This document shows, piece after piece, positions 29,381 through 42,968 of a DNA stretch of 64,000 nt. The notes below the pieces were generated by a model. That model was not told the DNA's origin. It made no database searches and saw only the letters and a program-made list of their open reading frames with translations. The stretch lies in the NCBI RefSeq assembly GCF_963678635.1, contig NC_087065.1, positions 26,371,254-26,435,253 of the forward strand, read 5' to 3'. The position numbers were made by a program, and so were the translations under genes. The stretch is from Symsagittifera roscoffensis (taxonomy: Eukaryota; Xenacoelomorpha; Acoela; Convolutidae). Within the stretch, counting starts at the first letter, position 1, and each line of letters starts with the position of its first letter.

Positions 29381-31773
29381 AATAATTTTGATTGCTGTCT
29401 ATTGAGAAGGAACTGAAATTGAACTCTGTAACAAACTATCCATGGCTTCCTTGCTTTATATTAACGAATCTTGATTAAAAAGGCCTAAATTAAACTCTTG
29501 TGAACATCGACTTTTCATTCTTCACTCTAAGTGTATCGGAAATTTTTCTATGATTCTGCTTGACAATTAGAGAAAAAAGGACAAGTCATTTCATAAAGCT
29601 TTTTTTACATCATGATGATTGGAAAAAAATACAGAAATAATTAGTTATTTCTCATGGCTACACTTATATAATAAGAAGGTTTTCTGGTCTTTGAAATTTT
29701 GATCTTTTTTGGGCTCTTTTTTACTTAATAATCATAATAAAAAATTGTCTCCATACCAGGAATTAATTGATAGTTGTTTGCCATTTTAGATAATCCTGAT
29801 CTGCAAGGACATCAATAACCCTGATAAGTCTAGTCAAGTAAGGCTTGAAAAAAACAGTACCGTTGAATACATCCAAAATAATAAAAATGTCAATTAAAAA
29901 GTACCTTAAGTTGTCACGAATCTACCACCCACCTTAAAAAATCATCCATCTTTTCTATAGTATTTATGATGTATACATTGCAAAAAAAGATCAAATTTTT
30001 TTTAATGACTACCCTTAAAATTGTTATCGTATCAGCAAAATCTGCCAAAACACTTGAAGAGTTCTGAATAGTTTTCTTGCTAGTACAGTTATTCTTTTAA
30101 AATTTTTGCCAGTGAAATTTTTCGTTGGTTTGATTTTTTCCACTCTTCTTTGTTGCAATATCGCAATCTACGAGTCCTGAAATAATTTTCATAGGAACCC
30201 AACTTTCATATCTCTGCTTAAAAGTCAAAGGAAGGCTTTGAATTGCTCGTATATGTGCATTTCTTTCACCCAGCATATCTTGTAGGTTTTTTCAAAAACT
30301 AATTTGATTCATTTCAAGTTCTTATAGTGATGCTCTAATAGCTGTATCATGCACTAAATTATCATATTGGAGTAACGGCTGAACGTGAACCAGATGTAAT
30401 CCAATTAGTTATTGACAGAGCAATCCAGAAAAATTTTCGTTTCTGACGAAAATGTCAATATGGAATTTAAAATCTATATTTGTTATTATGTGACTGCTCA
30501 AATTTTTAGAATAGAAAGTTTTTCAAACATCCTCACGTTTTTTTTATATATAATCCACTTCGATCATTTTTTGCTGATTGCAAAATATAGTTATTGTTTT
30601 GTCAAAGTTTTATTTTAGCCTTTTGATTTTCGAGTAACTTCTTTTTCTTCAATGCTTCTTGTATTGGTGTAGATTCTATTCTTTTTGGTTCACTGCTATA
30701 TCATCAGCGTCTAAGTATAAGTTTACTGTATTTTTAATCGCTGATAAAACTATTTTTTATATGATGAGCAGTAGTGGCCCGAGGACTGATTCTTGTAGAG
30801 TATCACAGAATTTTTCTTAGTTATGATTTTGAAGACCCGATTTTGACAACTTTTTGTTGTGATTTCAACAATGCTTGAAAAATACTCCCTTTTTTGGTTT
30901 TTGGCTCTTTCAAAAGCGGGTTAAGTAAAACAGAATCAAACTTTTTTTTGAGACCTACTGAAATTGCAGGCGTTACATTGGGGTTCTTTTCTTAATTATT
31001 TTGTTTGTTTTCTTTGAAGCTTACCAAAGCATCTAATTTTTAAAAATTAGGTTTGAATCTACTTCTTTTGTTCGAAACATCAAGTTTACCTTAGAAAAAA
31101 ATAACGAATTTTTGGAGTAATTCAAAAAAAATTTGCTGAAAATTGGTTAAAAAGATTTTGGCTTATGGTTGGCTGGTTCTTTTTTTCCACATCAAAGAAT
31201 TGGTTTTACAATGGCTAACTTAAGTCAGTCTGAAAAAACATTAAGTCTAAGCATTTTTATTTAATTAAGTCAGAGTAATAGTTATTGCATTTTCAATTTT
31301 TTCTAAAAAGGATTTTGACCCAATGAAATCAAAAATGTTTATTTCATGAAACTTAGGGAAAATTGAAGAGATGCTTTTTTGCCTGATCTAAGATGTCGAT
31401 TACTCTGAAAAATTGCTTTTGATAAAATCCTTGAGCTGATTTAGTTTTTTCAGCCAAATGATGTCTAATATGAGCAAAAAATTGGACAAAAATTTCAACT
31501 TTTTTCGGCAGAGAAAATTAGGTGTTTTGCTTTTACCCGAAAATTTTTTTCGGAATAAAGAAAAAAATATTTCAACGTTTCAATTTGCCTCATTTTGACT
31601 GATCGGTGTATAATCAGTGTATTTGAGACCTAAACAACTGTAGCAACATTTGATGTATATCATATATGCAAAAATTTGAACTATCTCTTTGGCCAGCTGA
31701 TCCTGAATTGTTTCGATAACTTGAATTTAACAAATTTAGATAATCTTCGCATGCATTTTTTTTCTGAGGTTTC
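29381..31773. repeat. diverged unit 0 of the 3.5-kb repeat array
   Basis: Non-coding. 29397-30200 follows the same order of phrases as 32130-32950 and 35760-36600 (GGAACTGAAA, CCATGGCTTC, CATCGACTTTTCATTCTTCAC, ATGATTGGAAA, CATGGCTACAC, ATCTGCCAAAACACTTG, TTCTTTGTTGCAA). 31190-31560 recalls 34090-34440 (TCAGAGTAATAGTTATTGC, GCTTTTACCCGA). Divergence is much greater than between units 1 and 2. Confidence 0.5.
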
Positions 31774-34700
31774 AAGTGGCCAAGGTTTAAATTCTCACAA
31801 AGAACCTGTTTATCATCGGGCCATATACAACTTCGGTCCACGTGATTTTTCAAGCTCCTCAAATAAATAAGCCAAGTAAAGCACCGCAATAATTCAACTG
31901 GTTTTTTCAAAATATTGTTTGAAAAGGAAAAATGATGCCGGTATGAAGTACAACCACTAAGTTTGGTGCCATTAGAAACAATAAGCGAACTTAATCCACT
32001 CTTCTTTCTCTTCCTGGTTTTTTTTACTTGTTGGTAGTTTAATCAAAAGAGAAATAAAAAACACAGTCAATAAACAACGCGAAAAATTTTGATTTAACAG
32101 TTTTCAATAGCTTTTGTCTAAAAAAAATCAATGTATACAGTAAAGGAACTGAAACAGAATTGTCAAAAATTTTCCATGGCTTCGATGCTTCATTTTATTG
32201 GTAGTTTGAACAAAAGGGCCGAAATAAAACTCTTGTAAAAATCGACTCTTCAACCTTCACGCTAAATGTATCAGAAAAATTTTCTAACTGATTCCTCTTG
32301 ACATGGAGAAAAATATAGAACAAGTCGCCTCATAAAATTTTTTCTACATCACTACCAATGATTGGAAAGAAACAAAAAATGTGAAAGAATAGTTTTTTCA
32401 TGGCTACACTCTTTCACAAGAATTAAGTTTGTTTTTGATATGTTGATTTTATTTTGTTCTCTTGTTTTTTTTGCAATCTGATAATCATAATCAAAAATTG
32501 TTTGAGGATTTGGGTTTAATCTATATTCAATTACTAATTATCAAAATCTGATAAGCAAGGACAACAATAGTTCTGATAGGGCTAGTCAACTAATGCTTGA
32601 AAAAAAAAAACAGTACAGTTTAAGTACTAAAAAGTGTCAATTAAAAAATATATAAGGTGCCCGAAACCTACAACCAACTTTTCGAAAGAAAATATCTATT
32701 GTCTCTTAATTGTTTATGATGTTTAAATTGTGATAACTGTGGAAACTGTTTTAATTGATAAACTATAAGATAGCTGAACGTACCAGCAAAATCTGCAAAG
32801 AGTTGGACGAAATTGATTAATTTTCTAATTCGTAGAGTTTTTAGAACTTTTGACAAAATTTCTTCATTGGTTTGACTTTTTCTTCTCTTCTTTGTTGCAA
32901 AAACTCAATCTAGAGTCCTAAAGTCAATTTTTTTGTAGTTCAGGTTTGCTTCATTACCTCTCTTATCTATTTTATGATTTTCTACTTGTTGGTAGTTTAA
33001 CCCAGGAGTGAAGGCATCTAAAATTTAGTGAATAAACAAAAGTTTTTCGCATATCAACCTGAACTTGGTTTTTCTCTAAGCAAATTTAGTTTAGAGAAAA
33101 ATAGAAGGAACTAAATAGAAGGAACTAAATAGAAAGAACTTTGTTTTCTAAATAGAAGGAACTAAAAGTGAAACGTAAAAAATACCCATGGCTTCGAAGC
33201 TTTAATTTTTTGAATCATTGACATAGGCCTAAACAGAAAATCGACTCTTTCTTCTTCACTTTAATGTATCAGAGTTTTTCTAAAACTGATTTCTCTTGAC
33301 AGTGAGAGAAGTATGGAACAAAACATTTCAGAAAAATGTTTCTGCATCACACCCAATGATTGGAATGAATTGAAAAAGTAAATTAGTTAGTTAATTGTTC
33401 TTGCTACACTCAATCAATAAGGATTTTCATGGTCTTTAAAATGTTGATTCTTTTTTGTTCTCTTATTTTTCTAAATGTATCAAACAAATTATCAAATTTT
33501 TTAATCTTTGGGATTATTCGATAGTTGTTTTCAGCTCAATTCATTCTGATATGCAAGGACATCATTAATGATATAGGTCTAGTCAGCTAATGCTTGAATT
33601 AAGCAGTACAGTTTGAAATCCCAAAGGTATTTAAAAAAAATATAAGGTACTGTAATTTTTCCCAAATCTTCAATCCATTTTAGAAAAAGTTATATATCAT
33701 TTCTTTTTTATTTAAGATGTATACCATTAAGAATGCTGACCGTATCAGCTTTTCTTGAGAACTATGAAATTACTCAAAAAACGTTTCTCTTGAGAACTCT
33801 GAAAGTAACATGTGTTACATTGAGCTTGAATTCACAGTCGTTTCGGATGTTATCTATTGATTTTACCTTAGCATCTACTGTTGAACATTCAGGTTTGCAC
33901 CGGAATGCTTTTATTCAAAAGCACCGTGTTTATTTTAAAAGTCAATGATAAGTTTGTGGAAGCAATAAAAAACACCGTGTTTATTTTAAAACTCAAAGAT
34001 AATTTTTGCAAAATTTTCGCTGAGCTGGCAAAGGAGATACCAGCCTATAATTTTCTGATTCTTCCTTTGTTCGTTTTTCTCTGAAATGGAATCACTGCGG
34101 AAAAACATTTTGCTTGAAGCATTTATTTTAAAGTTTTGTCAGAGTATTGATTATTGCCATATTAATCCTTTTTATGGCAAAATTATTCAATCAAAAAATC
34201 AACAACTGTAATGGTATGAAATTTACTCAAAATCGCGTAGACTATTTTTGCTTGTTCATAGGTGACAAAAAGCTCACAAAATTAGCTTCTGATGATTTTT
34301 TTTGAGATGATTTAAATTTCTCAGCCCATTGACGTCCTATAAAAGTGAAAACAACGCAACGTTTTTTATTTTCTGTTTGGCTTACAAAAACAAATTTTTG
34401 CCTTTACCCGATATGGTTCTTGAAACATTGAAAAAAAATAATTCCTTTGCAAAAATTGAAAAAATTTGGATTAAAATTGGCTTCAGAAACAAAAGAGTCA
34501 AATTTCTCAGCCCATTGACGTCCTATAAAAGCGAAAAAACGCCACGTTTTTTATTTTCTGTTTGGCTTATAAAAACAAATTTTTACCTTTACCCGATATG
34601 GTTCTTGAAATATTGAAAAAATAAATTATAATTTTGTTTTCCAAATATTGAAAAAAAAATTGTTTTCAATTGGCTTCAGAAACAAGAAGAATCATTTCTG

Positions 34701-35406
34701 TTTAGGCTTGCACATCCTTCTGCGCGCTTATGTAATTCCTACTGACTTTTTAAAATATAATTTTCTCTGAATATTCTTGTCTTCTACAAACGATGCATGT
34801 TTCTACTTGAGCCTTTTCATCCGATCACTTACTTTCTGTTTAGTGTAAGTGAATGATTTTTAATGAATGGTCTAGAATCAATGTATCTGACAACTTAACA
34901 CCATTAGCAAAGCTTGAGTACATCACATCTATGAATTTCTAAGAACAATCTGTTAGGTGAGTTTACGCTGAACTGGTTTATAAGGTTTTGCTTAATAAAA
35001 AATGTTCCACCTGAGCAACCCCACTGATATCGCAAGGTACTCAGATACATTTCCTTATATACGTTAACTTTGATTATTGTTCATTTCATTTTTATTGATA
35101 CTACAAAAAGACTATTGTTTCAAATAGTTTTAAATACAAAAGTTTAAAATTGAAGTTATGCAAATTGGAGATTTGGCTAGTATTGCACAGAATCCAGCTT
35201 TCTATTTTTGAAAAAAAAATTTGTTATTATATCTGAGACTGCCCCACTGCCCAATTTTGTTGCAAGATTTTTAATAGTACAACAGATAAATTTAGTTCAG
35301 GCCAATCCGCCATTTTTAAAAGATACAAAAATAATATTGCTTTTCATTAGAAAAACTTTGAAACTTGTTAAGAAACTGCAAGAATGAACCGAATGGGGAT
35401 AAGCTC
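31774..35406. repeat. array unit 1 (3633 bp), non-coding
   Basis: Begins AAGTGGCCAAGGTTTAAATT and is repeated in tandem from 35407. Inside are two related sub-repeats of about 0.85 kb (32130-32950 and 33090-33960), a short 14-bp minisatellite AAATAGAAGGAACT (33098-33164), and a duplicated segment of about 186 bp (34319-34630). The short ORFs are compositionally random. I see no gene. Confidence 0.8.
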
Positions 35407-38400
35407 AAGTGGCCAAGGTTTAAATTCTCACAAAGAACATGTTTATTATCGGGTCATATACAACTTCCATCCACGTGATTTTTCAAGCTCTTCAAATAAA
35501 TAAGCCAAGTAAAGCAACGCAAAATTTCAATTAATTTTTTCAAAATATTGTTTGAAAAAGAAATACGATGCCGCTATGAAGTACAGCCACTAAGTTTGGT
35601 GCCATTAGAAACAATAAGCGAACTCAATCCACTCTTCTTTCTCTTCCTGATTTTTCTACCTGTTGGTAGTTTAATCAAAAGAGAAATCAAAAACACAGTC
35701 AGGAAACCACGCAAAAAACTTTGATTTTACAATATTCAGCAGCTTTTGTCTTAAAAAAACTCGTTGTATACAGTGAAGGAACTGAAACAGAATTGTCACA
35801 ATTTATTCACGGCTTCGATGCTTCATTTTATTGGTAGTTTGAACAAAAGGGCCTAAAAAGAACTCTTGTAAAATTTGACTCTTGAACCTTCAGGCTAAAT
35901 GTATCAGAAATATTTTCTAACTGATTCCTCTTGACATGGAAAAAATTTAGAACAAGTCGCCTCATAAAAATTTTTCTACATTACTACCAATGATTGGAAA
36001 GAAACAAAAATTGTAAAAGATTAGTTTTTTCTCATGGCTACACTCTTTCACAAAGAATATAGTTTGTTTTTGTTATGTTGATTTTATTTTTGTTCTCTTG
36101 TTTTTTTTGCAATTCGATAATCATAATCAAGATTTGTTTAAGGATTTGGGTTTAATCTATTTTTATTTAAAAACTATAAAATTTCTGATAAGCAAGGACA
36201 ACAATAGTTCTGATAGGGTTAGTCAACTATTGCTTGAAAAAAAACAGTACAGTTTAAGGCCCCCAAAGTACTAACAAGTGTCAATTAAAAATATATAAGG
36301 TGCCCGAAACCTACAACCATCTTTTGGAAAGGAAATATTTATCGTCTCTTAATTTTGTATGATGTATAAATTGTGATAACTGTGGAAACTGTTTTAATTG
36401 ATAAAAAATAAGATAGCTGAACGTACCAGCAAAATCTGCAAGGAGTTGGACGAAATTGATTAATTTTCTGATTCTTAGAATTTATAGAACTTTTGGCATG
36501 AATTTCTTCATTGGTTTGACTTTTTCTTCTCTTCTTTGTTGCAAAATCTCAATCTAGAGTCCTAAAGTCACTTTTTTTAGGTTCAGGTTTGCTTCATTAC
36601 CTCTCTTATCTGTTCCATGATTTTCTACTTGTTGGTAGTTTAACCCAAGAGAGAAGGCATCAAAAAATTAGTAAATAAACAAAAGTTTTTCACATAACAT
36701 TCTGAAATTGGTTTTTCTTTCAACAAAATTAGTTGCTTTGTTTTCTAAATAGAGGGAACTAAGAGTGAACTGTAAAAAATACCCATGGCTTTGAAGCTTT
36801 AATTTTTTGAATCATTGACAAAGGCCTAAACAGAAAATCGACTCTTTCTTGAAAATGTAAATCGACTCTCTCATGAATTGAAAATGTAAATTAGTTAGTT
36901 ATTTTTTCTAGCTACACTCAACCAATAAGGATTTGCATGGTCTTTAAAATGTTGATGCTTTTTTGTTCTTCTTATTTATCTTTGGGATTATGCGACAGTT
37001 GTTTTTCAGCTTAATTAATTCTGATATGCAAGGACATCAACAACTAGTCAACTAATGCTTGAAATAAGCAGTACAGTTTAAAATCCCAAAGGTATTAAAA
37101 AAATAACTATAAGGTACCGTAATTTTTCCTAAATCTTCAATCCAATTTAAAAAAATGTTATATATCATTTCTACTTTATTTAAGATGTATACCATTAGGA
37201 CTGCTGACCGTATCAGCTTTTCTTGAGAACTATGAAAAATCTCAAAAAATCTTTCTCTTGAGAACTCTGAAAGTAGCATGTGTTACATTGAACTTGAATT
37301 CACAATAATTTCGGATGTTATCTATTGAGTTTACCGAAGCATCTACTGTTGAAGTTTCAGCTTTGCACCGGATTTTGTTTCTTCAAAAGTACCGTGTTTG
37401 TTTAAAAAATCAATGATAATTTTGTGGAAGCAATGAAAAACACCGTGTTTATTTTAAAAATCAAAGATAAGTTTTGCAAATTTTTCGCTGAGCTGGCAAA
37501 GGAGATACCGGCCTATAATTTTCTGATTCTTCCTTTGTTCCTTTTTTGTGAAATGGTATCACTGTGAAAAAACATTTTGCTCGTAGCAATCATTTTTTAA
37601 GTTTTGTCAGAGTATCAATTATTGCCATATCAATCCTTTTTACGACAAAATTATTCAATTAAAACAATCACAACTGTAATTGTATGAAATTTACGGAAAA
37701 TCACGAAAGCTTATTTTTTCTTGCTGTTAGGTGACAAAAAGCTTACAAAAAACTTACAAAAATTAGATTAATTTTTTGAGATTATTCAAATTTCTCAGCC
37801 CACTAAAGTCCTATAATTTCGAAAAAATGTTACATTTTTTATTTTCTTTTTGCCCTACAAAAACAAATTTTTGCCTTTACCCGTTATGGTTCTTGAAATA
37901 TTGAAAAAAAAGTTTGGATTAAAATTGGCTTCAGAAACAAAAAAGTCAAATTTCTCAGCCCATTGACGTCCTATAAAAGCGAAAAAACGCCACGTTTTTT
38001 ATTTTCTGTTTGGCTTACAAAAACAAATTTTTGCCTTTACCCGATATGGTTCTTGAAATATTGAAAAAATAAATTATAATTTTTTTTTCCAAATATTGAA
38101 AAAAAAATTGTTTAAAATTGGCTTCAGAAACAAGAAGAATCATTTTTGTTTAGGTTTGCACATTCTTCTGCGCGCTTATGTAATTGGTACTGACTTTTTA
38201 AAATATACTTTTCTCTGAATATTCTTGTCTTTTACAAACGATGCATGTTTATGCTTGAGACTTTTCATTCGGTCACTTACTTTCTGTTTGTTGTAGTCGA
38301 ATGATTTTTATTGAATGGTCTGTAATCAATGTATCTGACAGCTTAAAACCATTAGCAAAGCTTGAGTACATCACATCTATGAAACTCTAAGAACAATCTG

Positions 38401-38859
38401 TTGGGTGAGTTTATGCTGAACTGGTTTATAAGGTTTTGTTTAACTAAAAATGTTCCACCTGAGCAACCCCACTGATATCACAAGGTACTCGGACTTATTT
38501 CCTTTGTATACGTTCATTTTGATTGTTCATTTCATTTTTATTGATACTACAAAAAGACTATTGTTTCAAATAGTTTTTTAATACAAAAATTTAAAATTGA
38601 TCGTATGAAACGCTAGTATTGCACAGACTCCAGCTTTCTATTTTTGAAAAAGGTTTTGTTATTTTATCTGAGACTGCCCGTGGAGATCATAAAAACTCTG
38701 TCTTAAATTTTGTTGCAAATTTTTCAATAGTACAACAGATAAATTTTGTTCAAGCCAATCCACCATTTTTACAAGATACAAAAAAAATATTGCTTTTTAT
38801 TAGAAACACATTGAAAATTGTTAAAAAACTGCAAGGCTGAACCGACTGGGGATAAGCGC
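35407..38859. repeat. array unit 2 (about 3453 bp), non-coding
   Basis: A tandem copy of unit 1 in the same orientation, alignable along its length. Sub-repeats are at 35760-36600 and 36730-37500 and the CRE/TATA-like duplicated segment at 37795-38060. It ends ACCGACTGGGGATAAGCG, matching the end of unit 1 at about 35387-35404. It is slightly shorter than unit 1, partly through a loss around 36850-36880. Confidence 0.8.
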
Positions 38860-40482
38860 AATAATGCCAAGTTTGTAGGAATTTTTCATTTGTTAAACTA
38901 ATTCTTAATACGCGAATTTGCAAAAATTTCACTTTTGTGTTTTTTTGAAGCTAAAAAAACATCACATTTAGTTGTAGAAAAATTTTGACAAAAAAAATTG
39001 CGATTGCATTTTGAAAAATTGTGAAAAATTGTGAAAAAAAACGAAAGAGAGGAGATTAATTTTGTGGTTCAAATCAAAAGCAAACTAGTAAAAGAAAAAA
39101 ATTAATTGAGCGTGCTACTGAGTTGAGAATAGTCGTTCGAACGGAAAAAAATAACTATGCAAATTTAAAATGCGTGAGGTTGTTTTAAGAGTTTATGGAT
39201 TTCAACTTACATTAGGCTTTTATTTTTTTTGCTTTTTTGTTTCAGATGAGATGTAAGTTTTGTGACAAGAACAGATACTGAACAAAATTTTGTTGACGTT
39301 ATGAATGTTTTTAATGGCTATGTGTTGTCGAAATGGAAGTACTTGACTATGACTGCCAGATTTAAAATATCATTATCAGTCCTCGATAACATATGACAAA
39401 CATTTATTCGATTCAATGAATAATCGATACCCAGATAACACTTGAAAAATCGCAATGTGTCTCGTTATACATTTTGACTCTTAGATGCGTCAAATTAAGG
39501 TTAAAATATCACGAGGCAATCACTTCGGCTTTTTTTTCTGTGCCTGTAATCGTTCATTGAAATATTTTTGCAGCCGTTCCAAATTTTCAATTTCTCTTTT
39601 GCAAATTTTACTTTCCAGTTTCGCCTCCTGCACTTTTTCTTAAGATTTTGTTTTATGATTTTCAATTGGGTCACCTTTAACTCCTCTGTAAAAAGTTTCT
39701 CTACCTTTTATAGATGTTTAATCAACTTCAAATGTTGCTCCATGATGTTTGATAAAATATAACTTGTGATGAGGAAAACTTAAGAGTCAAATGCTAATTT
39801 TAATTACCGTCTTTTGTCGCAAAAATCACAAATTTTCAAGAAAAATAAGTCAAAAAGATTCCTCAGTTTTTATCAGTTTTCGCTTACAGAAAACTGATAA
39901 AACTGCAGAACAAACTTTGTAGAATTGTTTTTTCAAATTTCTAACCCTTTTTCAAAAAAGTTTTTGCTATTCTTCATCGTAAACTTTATATTTCTCCCGG
40001 AGATATAAGGGAACTAATCCAATTTGTAAACTTCATGCTTGGCAATTCGCGGAATTTATTTTTAGCTATCTGAAAACAGTTTTTGTAGCTCTTTAACTTA
40101 AAATAAACTATTCAACTTTAGAATATTTGAACATTTGATTTTTTTCGACTTTCTATTTCAATTTGAAATTGTTAATAAATGAAACGCAGAAAAAACTGTT
40201 CCTCTTTTGACTGTTATCCTTTTGGTCAATGGCTCAGTGTTGCTTCGGAGATTATCTTCATCCACACGATTAGGTTTTTTTCAGGTCTTGACATTGAGAA
40301 AGTAAGTACTCTCCAATTTCTACAGATATCTGAGCACACAGCTGGAGGTAATAAACATCGTCCTTATACTTGATCTTCACATTTCTCTCAGTAATCAGCT
40401 AACATGTTAACATTATCCGCTTACCTATGTATATAACATACCAGAGTATAACTGAGAGATAACTAGAGATAACTGAGAGATA
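38860..40482. other. non-coding stretch
   Basis: AT-rich sequence without a credible ORF or recognisable repeat beyond T/A runs. 40430-40480 has GAGAGATAAC repeated three times just before the palindromic element. Confidence 0.45.
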
Positions 40483-40627
40483 AGTACGTTTTCCAGGCAG
40501 CATACACTTCCTCTAACCATGCTCTATTAGCAGAAAACTGAAAAAAAAACGTCAAGCTCCACGTTTCTCTCAGTTTTCCGCTAATACAGCATGGTTAGAG
40601 GGAGTTTATGCTGCCTGGAAACGTACT
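40483..40627. mobile_element. 145-bp fold-back MITE
   Basis: The left arm (40483-40541, AGTACGTTTTCCAGGCAGC...) and right arm (about 40570-40627, ...GCTGCCTGGAAACGTACT) are reverse complements over about 58 bp with few mismatches. The loop is A-rich. No ORF. Confidence 0.75.
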
Positions 40628-42381
40628 GTATGTCAAAAAATTAAGCGGTAAAGACTATCAGTAAGTAATATTCCTTGATATGATTGTTTTGATGTTTTCT
40701 TACATAGCAAAAGTCGTAATAGGGTGACACAACGCGGTGATACAAGAGGACTCAATTTGTGACAACATCAATTTTCGCTCTGGCGCTTAACAACTATTTC
40801 GGTAGAATGTCCTATTTTCCTCTCAAAAACTCTTATCAAAGCTATCGTCAGGGGAGCTTCATCTGAGCTCATACTTTCTTTATGTTTTGGGGTTTGCGCG
40901 GCTCGTCGTTTTGATTTGTGTTTGTTCCTCCATTCGTAAAACAAGCATAACTTTTGGTCAATTTGGCGGTGTTTTTCAGGGATTTTTCCCCCATAATCAA
41001 TGTTTTTTTTTCTACATTAAGCAGGCTTCTTTCAAGAAAAACGAGCTCAGCAGAACAGAATGGAAATTTCTATAGACATCTTTACTTTTAGTTGTATCAG
41101 TGATAAACTGTTAGCGGGGCTTTTGGCCAGAAATTAATGTGAAAGAAAGAAAATCCTTCTCATCATTCATTGGAGAGCAAAGTTAATTTTCGAGCTCTGC
41201 CGAAACCCCAAACTGATTAAACTTTTGGCGCCCTGAGAAAACTTTTTCAGGTAGTAAAGCAGAATTGGCGGTCGTGAAAATTGACCATCCTAATTGAGGA
41301 AAGGTTAGGGGTTAATAGGTCACCAGTTCAAAAATGAACCTAACCCTCACCCCTTCTTGGCACTTCGCCCCCTTCCCACTGCCACCATTGATTTTAAGTG
41401 GCTAATTTATGTAACAAGACTATGTGTCAACGAAAAAAAAGTGTATTACTTGAGAGAACGTATGAAAAACGCACCAATTGTTCAATTAGAGGAGCCATTT
41501 TTTTTATCAAACTTCAATTTTTACGTTTTATTTTAAACTCAACTGAGTTTTTTACGCTTCAGCAGTGATTGTGTAATTATCAGATAAAAATTGAAAACTA
41601 TGGCTAAAAAAACTCTTTTCTAGTGTCTGCCAAGAATCCCGTCATTATTAAGACAATGTACTTGTTGAAAAATCCTCATTGCCATAATATAACACCCGTA
41701 TCACTCGAAAATGAAAATCGGTGTGAAATTATCAATTGTATAACCAAAATCTTGAGCGAAAAGCTACTTGTTCATCAACCTTTTTGATCAGCTTAATTCA
41801 ATACACAAGGGACACAAAGAACAGAATATTGGAGCCAAGACAGAGCTTTTTCTTTGATGTGCAATCCTTAAAAAGCACCATGACCAATTTGTTATTCTAG
41901 CAACATTGCTGAAAAAATGCAAAAACTGCTCTAAATGAACTTTGATTTAGCAATGATGATTGCATGAAATTCAGGGTTATCAAAAAAGATTTTGTAAATG
42001 GCAGAAAAAAATGTAGCGGAAGCTGTTTTCCCGGAGAACATATTAATTTACATATTAGGCCCCTAAAATTGATTCAGGCCACATTGTCATCAAAACTCTT
42101 GAAACTAACCAGAAAAACAAATTGTCCATATTTGCATGCCGACCGCATTGTGTTGGTTTGCTTTTGGAGTTAGGTCATAGAGTAATTTCAGACTAGGTAC
42201 ACCATCTGTTCGTCAGGCTATCTTAGTTTCGGCCGGATAGTTTCAGACTATTCCTTAGTCTAACAAGACTGCTTTAATATCAGGGCCATGCCTTGAATAT
42301 TCCAGGGGCACTTCAAGGTCAAATTAAAAAACTTTGATTGAAAAATTGACGAAAAAATTCCTTTAATTTTTTGAATAAAGA
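40628..42381. other. non-coding stretch
   Basis: No gene recognised. A C-rich patch (41335-41395) and short ORFs only. Confidence 0.4.
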
Positions 42382-42487
42382 ATCCGAATTTTCTTCGAAA
42401 GTCGGAACAAATAGCGTGTCGGAACAAACAGCTTCCGCTATTTTTTTCCACGCGCTAATTTTTCCGACTTTCGAAGAAAATTCGGAT
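42382..42487. repeat. perfect 25-bp inverted repeat around a 56-bp spacer
   Basis: ATCCGAATTTTCTTCGAAAG with the following TCGGA (42382-42406) is the exact reverse complement of 42463-42487. The spacer repeats GTCGGAACAAA twice. It may be the core of a MITE. Confidence 0.7.
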
Positions 42488-42499
42488 ACTTTATGTTTG

Positions 42500-42968
42500 G
42501 TGCGGTTTTTTATTTGTTCAGTTTTCGACTTGTTAACTAAGCGTTTTTGATGAAACTTTTTTTCATACCGTCTGAAAGATATTGTTGACATCAGTTCAAA
42601 AATAAAAAAAATAAGGTATCTGTGATTGTTTTTTCTGTAGTGACGGGAGTTTGAACATTGCTATTTTAGTCAACTTGGGATAATTAAAGTGCGATATAAT
42701 GCGTTCTTATAACATGCGTATGGGGCAAAATAATTCGTTCCAAACTGATTTGAGGTCATCAATTTGATCAGGTTGAAGCATTACGAGACGCTTAGCACAC
42801 TATTCGTAATTTACATAGCGTGTGGTGGGATAATTTGAATGAAAAATGAAAAGTAATATTTCTTTTTTTTTTTTAATATTTTTTAATTATTCAGCCAAAA
42901 AAACTTTTCAGCTGGCCTCAAAGTGCACTCGGAACATGTAGGGCTTCGCCTTGATATAAAAGCAGTCA
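42500..42968 (+). repeat. dispersed repeat family R, copy 4
   Basis: TTTTCGACTTGTTAACTAAG..., GATAATTAAAGTGCGATATAA, TTCGTTCCAAACTGATTTGAG, CATAGCGTGTGGTGGGATAA and the end GGGCTTCGCCTTGATATAAAA follow the order of phrases in 9188-9620. Confidence 0.55.
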
